Shown here piece by piece: positions 37,554 to 45,564 of a stretch of DNA of 64,000 nucleotides. Origin of the DNA: Planctomycetota bacterium (GTDB taxonomy: Bacteria > Planctomycetota > Phycisphaerae > UBA1845 > PWPN01). A model generated the notes under the pieces. It saw only the letters and a list, made by a program, of their open reading frames with translations, was not told the origin of the DNA and made no database searches. The stretch's first letter is position 1; every line of letters begins with the position of its first letter. The stretch is from NCBI GenBank assembly GCA_022711465.1, contig JAKLEZ010000006.1, positions 1 through 64,000 on the forward strand. Direction: 5' to 3'. The position numbers and the translations under genes are program-made.

Positions 37554-37910
37554 TCACGGCCATGGCGACCAACCCGCGCGGCCGGGTACATCCTCACCTG
37601 GCCTCAGCCGCCGTCCGCCGGGCCGGCCGAGATCGGAGGGCTCGCCCGGGCACACGTCACAGGCGTCCCCGACGCCGTCTCCGTCCGCGTCCGCCTGACC
37701 GGCGTTCGCAACCGACAGGCAGTTGTCCCGGCTATCCGCGATCCCATCGCCATCCTGATCCACCAGCATTGCCCCACCCCAAGGGTCCGTCGGCACCGGC
37801 GGGACACAGGTCGTGCCGACAGCAAGAAACGCGCCGGCCACCAGGGCCAGGATGAGGAGCACCGTTTGTCGCCTCGGACAAAGGCAATATCCAGTCATTC
37901 GGGCCAGCAT
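37554..37910 (-). CDS. Short lipoprotein-like protein with thrombospondin type-3 repeats
   Basis: An exported protein of about 118 residues. The signal ([19 protein letters not shown]) may be lipid-modified at the Cys, although the lipobox is not canonical. It then carries a TSP3 calcium-binding repeat run ([33 protein letters not shown]), a common motif of secreted planctomycete proteins, usually many copies long. Only about two copies remain before a Gly/Arg-rich tail of about 30 residues that looks out of frame. It may be truncated or frameshifted. The ATG at 37910 has AAGGAG upstream. Function: calcium-stabilised surface protein or a remnant. Confidence 0.65.
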   Translation of the reverse strand: MLARMTGYCLCPRRQTVLLILALVAGAFLAVGTTCVPPVPTDPWGGAMLVDQDGDGIADSRDNCLSVANAGQADADGDGVGDACDVCPGEPSDLGRPGGRRLRPGEDVPGRAGWSPWP

Positions 37911-38129
37911 TCTCCAACTCCTTCCTGCTCTGCTTGAGATACCGAACTTCGGACGCAGAGCGGGGCACACTTGGCTTGCGGCTCACGCGCCACACCAGCA
38001 GACGGCGCCGATTGCACGCCCTTGCCCGCGCCGCAACCGGCGATCGTCCGGCGGAGGCACGGCCGAGCTTCGTTCGCTCGTTCGCGTGGACCATGCCGCG
38101 GGATCGGGTCACTCGAGACTCCTTACCTC

Positions 38130-38135
38130 ATTATA
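38130..38135 (-). promoter_or_regulatory. Possible -10 element upstream of the TSP3 lipoprotein gene
   Basis: A perfect TATAAT on the minus strand in an AT-rich patch, without a good -35 box at 16-18 bp. The leader to 37910 would be about 210 nt. Confidence 0.3.
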
Positions 38136-38341
38136 CCCCCTAAAATGGCTTTTGGATCTAAAGCACTCTTTGTGCGCTCCTTCACACAGTCCCTGAGAAG
38201 ACCTCATTGCCTGACGATCGATGGACTATCCAGAGGATTCCACACGTTTCTTTACACTTCCTTTCCTGGTCGCCTGAGGTTCCAGTTCGTCGCATCCGAG
38301 GCTGGCCACGACAGCGGATGAAAGCCCTCGGCATGGCCGGG

Positions 38342-38370
38342 TTGACGTGCCGGCGGCCGCTCACCATGAT
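38342..38370 (+). promoter_or_regulatory. Possible promoter for the SGNH hydrolase gene
   Basis: TTGACG (38342-38347), 17 bp, CATGAT (38365-38370). The leader would be 135-190 nt depending on the start codon used. Confidence 0.4.
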
Positions 38371-38553
38371 GGAAGCTCGCCGCAGCTTCAGAAGTACCCG
38401 ATCGCGAGATCGATCGGCGGCGATTGTCGGCGCCGAGATGACCCCGCGGAGGTCTTCGCCGGGGTTGCTGCCCCGGCAGCTTGACCGCCTCCCCGGGCGG
38501 AGGAAAACCCTGTGAGAACACGGAAGTTCTCGTTTCTGAACCGTCTCTCGATA

Positions 38554-38559
38554 AAGGAG
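38554..38559 (+). promoter_or_regulatory. Ribosome binding site deciding the SGNH hydrolase start
   Basis: AAGGAG lies six bases before GTG 38566. A second GTG in the same frame (38512) also has a good site (GGAGG at 38499-38503). The downstream one gives a normal-length lipoprotein signal and is preferred. Confidence 0.55.
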
Positions 38560-38565
38560 CCCCTC

Positions 38566-39315
38566 GTGCCCATTAGCAGGATTGCCACAATGATCGTACT
38601 GTGCGGTCTCGTGCTGCCGGCCGCCTGCACCGAGCGGCCGAGAAGCCAGTCCCCGTCACGGAGCGCCGCCCCGCCTGCGACCACGCCGGCCGCCGCTCTC
38701 ACGCACAACTTCGCACGATGGGAGAAGGAGATCTCGGCCTACGAACAGGCGGACCGCATCAGGCCGCCGGCCAAGGGCGGGATCCTGTTCATCGGCTCAT
38801 CAACGATCCGGATGTGGAAAACGCTCGCCGCGGATTTCCCCGAGCACGCGGTCGTCAATCGCGGCTTCGGCGGCTCTCAGATCGTTGACTCCACGCATTT
38901 CGCCGAGCGAATCATCTTTCCATACCAGCCTCGGATGATCTTCCTCCGGGCCGGCGGAAACGACATCCACGCGGGAAAGTCGGCCAGCCAGGTCTTCAAG
39001 GAATACAAGGCGTTTGTCGCCAAGGTCCACGCCCGACTGCCCCAGACCCAGATCGCGTACATCGCCCTGTGCCCGGCCCCGGCCCGCTGGATTGAACGGG
39101 ACGCGAACAAGGCCCTCAACGACCTGGTCAAGGCCTATACCCGACAGCACGACTACCTGAAGTACGTCGAGACCTACGATATGTCGTTGACCCCCGATGG
39201 GCAGGCCCGCCCCGAGCTCTTCGTCGCCGACCGGCTTCACTTCAACACCGACGGATACCGGTTGCTGGCCGAGCGGGTGCGCCCCTTCCTGCCCCCCGCT
39301 CGCTCCGGCAATTGA
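38566..39315 (+). CDS. SGNH/GDSL-type esterase lipoprotein
   Basis: A 249-residue lipoprotein with a signal ending in VLPAAC (Cys21). The SGNH fold is complete: block I FIGSST with nucleophile Ser79, block II Gly in NRGFGGSQ, block III GGND and block V DRLHFN with the catalytic Asp and His. Family members deacylate sugars, lipids or xylan side chains; a carbohydrate acetyl esterase fits the neighbourhood. The start is a GTG at 38566 (AAGGAG upstream); GTG 38512 is an in-frame alternative. It is convergent with the unknown secreted-protein gene, whose stop lies 22 bp away. Confidence 0.9.
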   Translation: MPISRIATMIVLCGLVLPAACTERPRSQSPSRSAAPPATTPAAALTHNFARWEKEISAYEQADRIRPPAKGGILFIGSSTIRMWKTLAADFPEHAVVNRGFGGSQIVDSTHFAERIIFPYQPRMIFLRAGGNDIHAGKSASQVFKEYKAFVAKVHARLPQTQIAYIALCPAPARWIERDANKALNDLVKAYTRQHDYLKYVETYDMSLTPDGQARPELFVADRLHFNTDGYRLLAERVRPFLPPARSGN

Positions 39316-39337
39316 GCCGCACTCGGAGTGGAGCCGC

Positions 39338-40699
39338 CTAACTACCTTCGTCCGCGACCACGACGCGGGCGTAACGGAATCTCAGGCTGTCATCGGCCGT
39401 GCCGAACAGATCAATGATCCGCGACGGACGGGAGCCGCCGCGCGGCGTGGCGGTGAAAAAAGACCTCATGGGCGCAGTCATCTCCACCGGCACCAGCTCG
39501 ACCGCGCCGTCACCCGAACCCAACGGGCCCCACCAGTTGGCAAACACCGGCCTGCCGCCCGCACCCCTGCCCGTACCCGCCACGATCACGCACAGCCGCC
39601 GGGCGGATACGACGTGAAACCGCCCATAGAGGGGATCTACCCTCCCACCGTCGGAATGCGTACCGGCCAACGTTCGCCGTAACACAACCTTGCCGTCCCG
39701 GATGATCGCGTATTCGAGCAGATTGACCATCGGCTGGCCCGGAAAGTACTTGTCGCGAAGGAAGGCGTACTGGTGCGGCCGCTTCAGATAGAGCAGATGG
39801 GCCGCCCCGGCAGAATCCACGTACAGATCGAGGTTGGTGATGTGGCCAGCGGTCTTCTCCACGCTGTCCACTTCGATCGGCTCGGCAAATGGCTTGGCGG
39901 ACAGGTCGGGCGTGAAAGCGTAAAACAGCCGCCGAAACACGTAGTCCCACTTGCTGCCGGTCTTCTCCAGCTTCAGCCGGCGCCACTCTTCGTTCGGCTC
40001 GACAATGTCGCCGATGGCAAGGACATGGGCAGCCCCGCCGCACAGAGCCACCTGGGGATAGCACGACCGGATGGGAAAGCGAATCGTGCCTCGGGCGTGC
40101 CACGCACCCTTGCGGTCACAATGCGAAACGTACTGCTCGCCGCTCCCGGCGTTGATGTTCAGGAGCAGGAGTTCCCCGCTCTCGCCGTCGGCCGCGAAGC
40201 CCCGGTAGGAATGGTCCGTAAAACGCGTGCCCGCCGCCCACACCGGTTCGAGCTCCACCGGCTTCGCGTCCGGTTTCCGAACGTCGAACTGCAGGACCAG
40301 CGGGTGGCAGGCCCCATACTGCGTGCCGGGCGGCTCGGTAGACGGATTGACCGAGAGGAACACCGGACCGCCCCGAAATACGCCAATCGGACACGGCTCG
40401 CGCTGACGATAAACCTCTTCGTGCTGAACGAGCTTCCAGCCGGCCGCATCACGCCGCCACAACTGCCAGCGGGTATTGCACAGCGGGGGAACGTCCTTGC
40501 CGGTCTCGATCATGGAGGCGTAGACAACGTCATCCTGCCGGGCAACGATCGTGGAGCCATAGCACCACGACGGGCCGGCGCCGTTGTTCGCGGGAACGTA
40601 AGAGGTGACGACTTCCTCAGCTTCGACCACCAGTCGGGGCGACGGCTGCCGGCCGGGAACGGCCAGGATCACCGCCGCGACAAGAGCGAGTGAATACAT
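39338..40699 (-). CDS. Unknown secreted protein, probably beta-propeller
   Basis: A 453-residue exported protein with a short signal peptide (MYSLALVAAVILAVPGRQ). It has repeated beta-strand patterns with Trp and aromatic residues (WQLWRRDAAGWKLVQHEEVY, KGAWHARGTIRFP, HLLYLKRPHQYAFL) compatible with a five- or six-bladed BNR/sialidase-like propeller, but no Asp-box (SxDxGxTW) is visible, so I do not assign a glycosidase. GAGGGC lies upstream of the ATG. Neighbours are an esterase and transketolase. The reading is supported by a signal peptide and a domain-like composition. Confidence 0.68.
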   Translation of the reverse strand: MYSLALVAAVILAVPGRQPSPRLVVEAEEVVTSYVPANNGAGPSWCYGSTIVARQDDVVYASMIETGKDVPPLCNTRWQLWRRDAAGWKLVQHEEVYRQREPCPIGVFRGGPVFLSVNPSTEPPGTQYGACHPLVLQFDVRKPDAKPVELEPVWAAGTRFTDHSYRGFAADGESGELLLLNINAGSGEQYVSHCDRKGAWHARGTIRFPIRSCYPQVALCGGAAHVLAIGDIVEPNEEWRRLKLEKTGSKWDYVFRRLFYAFTPDLSAKPFAEPIEVDSVEKTAGHITNLDLYVDSAGAAHLLYLKRPHQYAFLRDKYFPGQPMVNLLEYAIIRDGKVVLRRTLAGTHSDGGRVDPLYGRFHVVSARRLCVIVAGTGRGAGGRPVFANWWGPLGSGDGAVELVPVEMTAPMRSFFTATPRGGSRPSRIIDLFGTADDSLRFRYARVVVADEGS

Positions 40700-40858
40700 G
40701 ACTTGGCCCTCAGGCGAGATGGCCCCGACGCCTCGCCGACAATACGGAAGGAGGCACCCCTGCCACTCTCACGACCCGAGCATCACCGCCGGGACGACAA
40801 CGCCCTTCAAGCCCCGGCCGCCCCGCCGCGGAATACGGCCCACAGCCATGCCCGGCGA

Positions 40859-42793
40859 TTACGCCAGACTCTTGGCCTTCGCCACGATGCCATCCGGGCC
40901 CAGGCCCAGCTTGCCCAGAATGATGTCGCCGCTCTTGCCCGACTTCGGCACGCGCGGACAGGTCATGCCGAAAACCCGAACATCACCGGCCTGAGCGGCG
41001 GCCTCCGCGATCGCGCTGTAGAAGCCGCCTACGAAATTGTCCTCGATAGCCAGGATCTTGCCGTTCGCCTTCCGGGCGGCGTCCAGAATCGGGGCGGTAT
41101 TCAGCGGCAGGCAGTAGGCGTCGAAGACGTTGCACTTCACGCCCGACTCCTTGAGCTGCTTCGCCGCCTGCAACACAGGCGTCACCATGTAGCCGCTGGA
41201 AACCAGTGTCACGCTGTCCCCCTCCGCCAGCTGCTTCGAGCCACCGATCTCGAAGATCGCATCCTGCGGGTAGATCAGGGCCACGTCCGGCCGATGGGTG
41301 CGCAGGTAACACATGCTCGGCGTGTTCGCGGCCAGCTCGACCATCCGGTAGGCGGCCACCGCGTCGGCCGGGTGAAACACCACCGCCGCCGGGTTGCCCC
41401 GCCCGTCGTCCGCGTAAGCATAGCCCCGGAAGAAACCCATGTCCGGCAGACTCATCTGGCTCGGCCCGTCGGCACCCAGCGAAATGCCCGCGTGCGAGCC
41501 GACAAGCTTGATCTTCGCCCGGGTGATCGCCGCCATTTCGATCTGGTCGTATCCCCGGGCCAGGAACTTGGCGAACGAACTGGCGAACGGAATCATCCCC
41601 CCGGCAGCCAGGCCGACCGCGACCGTAATCATGTTCTGCTCGGCAATCTTGCATTCGAAGAAACGCTTCGGGAACATCCTGCCGAACGGCTCGGCAAACG
41701 TGGAGTTGCTCACATCACCGTCAACCGCCACGATCCGCTCGTCGGCCACCCCCAGCGAAACCAGAGCCGCACCGTACATCCGCCGCGTCGACAGCTTCCC
41801 CTTGGCCAACGCATCCTCGAGCTTGGCTCGCTTGACCGACTCGCCGAACGGCTCGATCTTGATCTGCCCGTTGCGGTTCGGCAGCTTGAGCGTCCCAGGC
41901 TTAGGCGGCCGGGGCACTTCCTTCACCGCCGCCGGAACCTCGCGCTTCGCCGCCGCCTTGTCCAGACTCGCCATCGCCGCTTCCACCTCGGCCTTGGGCA
42001 GCGGCTTGCCATGATTGGTGTGAGCCTTGAGCGACTTCACGCCCCAGCCCTTCTCCGTCTCCGCCACGATCGCGTGCGGCTTCTTGCCCTTGCCCACCTT
42101 GCGAAGGGCCTTGATGATCTCTTTGAGATCATGCCCGTCGATCACCGCCACCTTGTACCCGTAGGCCTCCAGCTTCGCCGCCGTCGTCTTGGACGACTGC
42201 TGCGGCGAAACATAGTCCGCCTGGCCCTGGCCGTTGCAGTTGAAGATCGGAACCACGTTGGTCAGCTTGTGGTCGGCAATGAAATCGATGGCCTCCCAGA
42301 TCTGCCCCTCCCGCGACTCGCCGTCACCAATAATGACGAAGATCCGCTTGTCGCTCTTGTTCAGCCGGGCGGCCAGACCCAGACCGGCCCCGGCACTGAG
42401 CCCCTGACCAAGCGAGCCTGTCGCCGAATCGAAGAAGGGAAAACCCTCCGCAGGGTTCGGATGGCCGTCCAACTCGCTGTCCCACTCCCGAAGGGTGAGC
42501 AGATCGTTCACCGTCAGAGCCCGCTTCTGCTCCGGCGACCGGCCAACCACGCCACCCAGATCCGCATACGCCGCATATACCACCGGCACCGCGTGCCCTT
42601 CACTGAGCACCAGCCGGTCGCTGGCCGGATTCCACGGATTGGCCGGGTCGTAGCGCATTTCCGAGTACATCAGAGCGGCCACCAGGTGCCCAAGCGACAA
42701 CGCGCTCGAGGGATGACCCGAACCAGCCGCCGTGGTCATGCGAACAACGTTCTTGCCCATCTCAATGACGCGAGCTTCAATCGCCTTACTCAT
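40859..42793 (-). CDS. tkt: Transketolase
   Basis: A 644-residue cytoplasmic enzyme of the pentose phosphate pathway, transferring two-carbon units with thiamine diphosphate. The N-terminal domain has GHPSSALSLGHL, a SDRLVLSEGHA segment and the cofactor motif GDGESREGQIWEA with the downstream Asn in FNCNGQGQ. The central domain carries the cofactor-activating Glu in IAEQNM. It is a full single-chain type, not the split N/C version. The ATG at 42793 is preferred (GAAAGAG upstream); an extension to TTG 42814 is possible. It would channel pentoses released by the arabinosidases toward glycolysis. Confidence 0.95.
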   Translation of the reverse strand: MSKAIEARVIEMGKNVVRMTTAAGSGHPSSALSLGHLVAALMYSEMRYDPANPWNPASDRLVLSEGHAVPVVYAAYADLGGVVGRSPEQKRALTVNDLLTLREWDSELDGHPNPAEGFPFFDSATGSLGQGLSAGAGLGLAARLNKSDKRIFVIIGDGESREGQIWEAIDFIADHKLTNVVPIFNCNGQGQADYVSPQQSSKTTAAKLEAYGYKVAVIDGHDLKEIIKALRKVGKGKKPHAIVAETEKGWGVKSLKAHTNHGKPLPKAEVEAAMASLDKAAAKREVPAAVKEVPRPPKPGTLKLPNRNGQIKIEPFGESVKRAKLEDALAKGKLSTRRMYGAALVSLGVADERIVAVDGDVSNSTFAEPFGRMFPKRFFECKIAEQNMITVAVGLAAGGMIPFASSFAKFLARGYDQIEMAAITRAKIKLVGSHAGISLGADGPSQMSLPDMGFFRGYAYADDGRGNPAAVVFHPADAVAAYRMVELAANTPSMCYLRTHRPDVALIYPQDAIFEIGGSKQLAEGDSVTLVSSGYMVTPVLQAAKQLKESGVKCNVFDAYCLPLNTAPILDAARKANGKILAIEDNFVGGFYSAIAEAAAQAGDVRVFGMTCPRVPKSGKSGDIILGKLGLGPDGIVAKAKSLA

Positions 42794-42860
42794 GCGTAAA
42801 CTCTTTCGAAACAAGACCTTGCATCAAAACACCGCCCGTCGTGGGGTGACCGAGTGCCAT

Positions 42861-42889
42861 AGCCTACCGGTAATCCGGCCAGGGATCAA
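42861..42889 (-). promoter_or_regulatory. Possible promoter for transketolase
   Basis: On the minus strand TTGATC (42889-42884), 17 bp, TAGGCT (42866-42861). The leader would be about 60 nt. The -10 box is a weak match. Confidence 0.32.
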
Positions 42890-42987
42890 GCCGAGACCGG
42901 CCCTCCTTCTTCACGGCGGGAATTGTCATCGAGCCCGCGGAATCGCGACAAACCCCCGACGGCAGTCGAGAGGCGCAGAATGAACCC

Positions 42988-43009
42988 CTCCCCCGTCCTT
43001 CCGGGGGAG
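42988..43009 (-). terminator. Hairpin after the second pseudopilin gene
   Basis: CTCCCCCG and CGGGGGAG form a perfect 8-bp stem around a 6-nt loop, 34 bp past the pseudopilin stop. There is no clear T-run on either side, so it may be only a terminator-like structure. Confidence 0.4.
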
Positions 43010-43042
43010 CTTGCCGAAACGCGTCAAGAGAGGAGACGCCGA

Positions 43043-44029
43043 CTACTGATTCACGTTGAAGTTGGCGACGTCATCGGCAGTGCCATACAGAGCATCCGGC
43101 CCGGCCGATATCAGAATGAACTTGTCGGCATTGTGGGGACGAGGCACCGCACCCACCGCCGCCGGATTCCAGACCGTGCGGACGAAGCTGTTGCCTCCAC
43201 TATCGATCGCCTGATTGCTCACCTGGCCATTCGGACCGTGGAGTATGGCCATCGGGTGCGGTCCTGCACCCAAGTTCATGAACTCGCTGCCGCTCAGAGG
43301 ACTGCCGGTGAACCAGGAGTTGTCTCGCTGGTCGTAGATGCCGTCAACCGCGGCCGAGTTCGTGACCGGCCACACCCCGGTGCTCTTGGCCCGGTAGTAG
43401 AGGATAGGCTGACCAAACGAATCCAGGAAGCAGATCGAGTTCAGCTTCGTCTTCGATGCCGCAATCTCGAACTTGGTCCCGTTGGATTCCCGCTTCGGGA
43501 ATACCAGCTTACTGACATCCACAAACGGCCCTTGTCGCTGGTGAACCGGCTTGCCACCGTCGAGGGCGTACAAGCCCGACATGGACTTCACCGCCTCCAG
43601 GTTGATGCCCGTATCGTCCGCCCAGCCCGGTCGTCCGCCGGGCGTCACGTTGTTGACATCTCTGAAGCCGGGCGTGCCCAGCATGTCCGCTCCGACCAGA
43701 GCCCAGGCGATCAGGTTGGCTCCATAGAAAGCACGCAGGGCGTTGCCCGTCTCGTGCGGCGAAACCGCCGCGACGGCGGCAGACGGCGGATAGGCACCCT
43801 CGAGGCGGTCGCTCGCCCGGTACTGCTCCGTGCCACTCTCCAGCACACTGACAGTGGCTTTCGTGGCGGCCGCCTTGGCCTTGATTCGAGCATTGTTGAC
43901 CGCTGGAAGCACGATCGCGATGAGCAGGGCGATGACGCCGATCACGACCATGAGTTCGACCAGCGTGAAACCCGCTTGACGACCGCGCCGAAGCCCGATG
44001 GACGCCACATGCCTTGTTGCCGTTTTCAT
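43043..44029 (-). CDS. Type II/IV pseudopilin, distal copy
   Basis: A 328-residue prepilin with leader ending RRGRQAG and the cleavage motif G-FTLVELMVVIGV, followed by the standard hydrophobic helix. The large C-terminal globular part ends in GPDALYGTADDVANF, like the calcium-binding tail of GspG/H-type pseudopilins. It is clearly paralogous to the next gene upstream (44128-45051), which shares the layout and the GTADDV ending. The ATG has GAGGTGA upstream, and the 98-bp gap suggests one operon. Minor pseudopilin of the pilus or a secretion machine are equally possible. Confidence 0.9.
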   Translation of the reverse strand: MKTATRHVASIGLRRGRQAGFTLVELMVVIGVIALLIAIVLPAVNNARIKAKAAATKATVSVLESGTEQYRASDRLEGAYPPSAAVAAVSPHETGNALRAFYGANLIAWALVGADMLGTPGFRDVNNVTPGGRPGWADDTGINLEAVKSMSGLYALDGGKPVHQRQGPFVDVSKLVFPKRESNGTKFEIAASKTKLNSICFLDSFGQPILYYRAKSTGVWPVTNSAAVDGIYDQRDNSWFTGSPLSGSEFMNLGAGPHPMAILHGPNGQVSNQAIDSGGNSFVRTVWNPAAVGAVPRPHNADKFILISAGPDALYGTADDVANFNVNQ

Positions 44030-44127
44030 GTCCGACTCACCTCAGATTCCGTCGCGCACTTCACCACGAAAAGCCGTGCAATGCCCAGCCGGCGAACCGA
44101 GATCCTGTACCGGCTCGCAACAAACGA

Positions 44128-45051
44128 TCAGTTGGCCGCCTTGATGTTGCTCACGTCGTCGGCCGTCCCGAAAATCCCGTCCTTGCCCGCGGTCATCAGA
44201 ACGAACGAGTCCGGCCTCACCGGCTTCAGAACATTGGCCACCTTTATCGAGCTCTCGCTGTACAAGGTCCTGGCAAAAGACTGCGGCTCACTGCTCTCGG
44301 AAGTTAGGGTCATGACCGTTCCGCTCCTCGTCGCACCGAAGATCCCCAGGCGGTGAAGCACGTTCTTGCCCGAGATGATCGTAGCCTGGCCGGTGAAGTT
44401 CCAGCCCTTCAGACCGGCTGTCGTGCTGCCCGTGATCTCCTGGTTGTCCTTCAGATTGTAGACCCCCGTCCAGGTGTCGCCGGCCGTGAAGGGGTACTCC
44501 GCCTGAGTCTTGGCCCGGTAGTACAAAACCGGCGACTTGTAGGAGTCCTCGAAAAGCACCATCCGCTGGGTGGGCACGAAATCGGAATCGCTGCCAACCT
44601 GGAACTTCTCCGTGTCATTGTCTCGCCGGTAAGTCTCGGCCTCCACGTACGGCCCCTTGCGATCCTTGAAGCTCGCGGTCGTGCACGTGCCCGAACGGGC
44701 CAGGGTCAGACCCTTGGCATCCACGCCCTTGGTGTCGTAACCGACCATCGCCCGGGCCAGCCAGTGGGCTCCGGACAGGTTGCGGCCGTCCGGGAAGAGC
44801 CCGGTGCTGAGCAACGGATCCGAGGCCAGGCTCGAGTCCGGATACTGCCCGAAGTCGTTCTGGAACATCTCCAGGTTCGTCCCGATGGAGTCCAGCTGCT
44901 TGGCCACCTTGGTCCGCTTGGCCTGGTCCCGGGCCCGGGACAGCGAAGGCATCAGAATCCCGATCAGCAGGGCAATGATCCCCACCACCGTGAGGAGCTC
45001 GATCAGGGTAAAGCCTGATCGACGAGACGAGTGAACGCGACGAGTCAACAT
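44128..45051 (-). CDS. Type II/IV pseudopilin, proximal copy
   Basis: A 307-residue prepilin with leader ending SSRRSG and cleavage motif G-FTLIELLTVVGI, the hydrophobic helix, an alpha spine (KRTKVAKQLDSIGTNLEMFQ) and a globular domain ending in GKDGIFGTADDVSN. AGGAG lies nine bases before the ATG. It sits 513 bp from the end of pilC, so probably has its own promoter. Paired with the gene at 43043-44029; the two have different middle parts, so are not simple duplicates. Confidence 0.9.
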   Translation of the reverse strand: MLTRRVHSSRRSGFTLIELLTVVGIIALLIGILMPSLSRARDQAKRTKVAKQLDSIGTNLEMFQNDFGQYPDSSLASDPLLSTGLFPDGRNLSGAHWLARAMVGYDTKGVDAKGLTLARSGTCTTASFKDRKGPYVEAETYRRDNDTEKFQVGSDSDFVPTQRMVLFEDSYKSPVLYYRAKTQAEYPFTAGDTWTGVYNLKDNQEITGSTTAGLKGWNFTGQATIISGKNVLHRLGIFGATRSGTVMTLTSESSEPQSFARTLYSESSIKVANVLKPVRPDSFVLMTAGKDGIFGTADDVSNIKAAN

Positions 45052-45564
45052 GAGTGCGACTCCTGTATGAGGTATCGAACAAGGCCATGCCGATCGACGA
45101 CCGATTCGGCAAGGAGCAGGCGACCGGCACCACCGGCGTCACACGCGCGGCGCGAACCGACCTCCCCCTTATATACTATCATGCCCGAGGGCAGAAAGTC
45201 ACGTCGGGGCGGAAATCCCGCCTCGCCGGACGTCCGGACCGCTCCAGAATACGCCATCTCGGCACTCCGCGAGGCCGGAATCCCATCCCGGCCCATCCCC
45301 TCTCCTCCCCAGCCGCCCCCCCTCGCACCTCTTCGGCCCCTCACCGGGCAAACGCGCGAAGCCTTGGCGACCTCGCGTGCAGCCACCACAGTCCTGGCAG
45401 CGATCCGCCTGCCGCGGCGAACCGCCCGACGCTCGCCGATCGCCGTGGCCCCCGGCAGGCTCGCGGATCCACAGTCCGCAACCCAATGGGGCTGTTACCC
45501 CAATGGCCAAGAGACCGCCGTTCGTGGCCGGCGATCTCTCGTACCCGCGAGACGAACACCCCTG
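45052..45564. other. Intergenic region between pilC and the pseudopilin pair
   Basis: No supported gene over 513 bp. Contains an AT-rich patch (45170-45180) used for a promoter candidate at 45173-45202. The rest is GC-rich and without recognised motif or terminator. Confidence 0.45.
45173..45202 (-). promoter_or_regulatory. Possible promoter for the pseudopilin pair
   Basis: On the minus strand GTGACT (45202-45197), 18 bp, TAGTAT (45178-45173). The leader would be about 120 nt. The 9-mer ATATACTAT at 45171-45179 also occurs at 37477-37485 in the promoter of the E1-enzyme gene, in the same orientation. Confidence 0.27.

Larger units (their letters stand above)
37911..38565. other. Divergent intergenic region
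   Basis: No supported gene. It holds a perfect TATAAT on the minus strand (38130-38135) and, on the plus strand, a promoter candidate for the SGNH hydrolase (38342-38370) plus two ribosome binding sites (38499-38503 and 38554-38559). A 126-codon frame at 37732-38112 on the minus strand starts with a good ribosome site but has Arg-rich, uninformative content. Confidence 0.45.

Noticed and set aside
37732..38112. A 126-codon leader gene upstream of the TSP3 lipoprotein
   Set aside because: It has a good ribosome site, but the product is Arg-rich and runs out of frame through the lipoprotein gene.
40703..42799. A 698-codon frame antisense to transketolase
   Set aside because: The transketolase motifs fix the coding strand; the antisense product is Arg/His/Leu-rich and has no domains.
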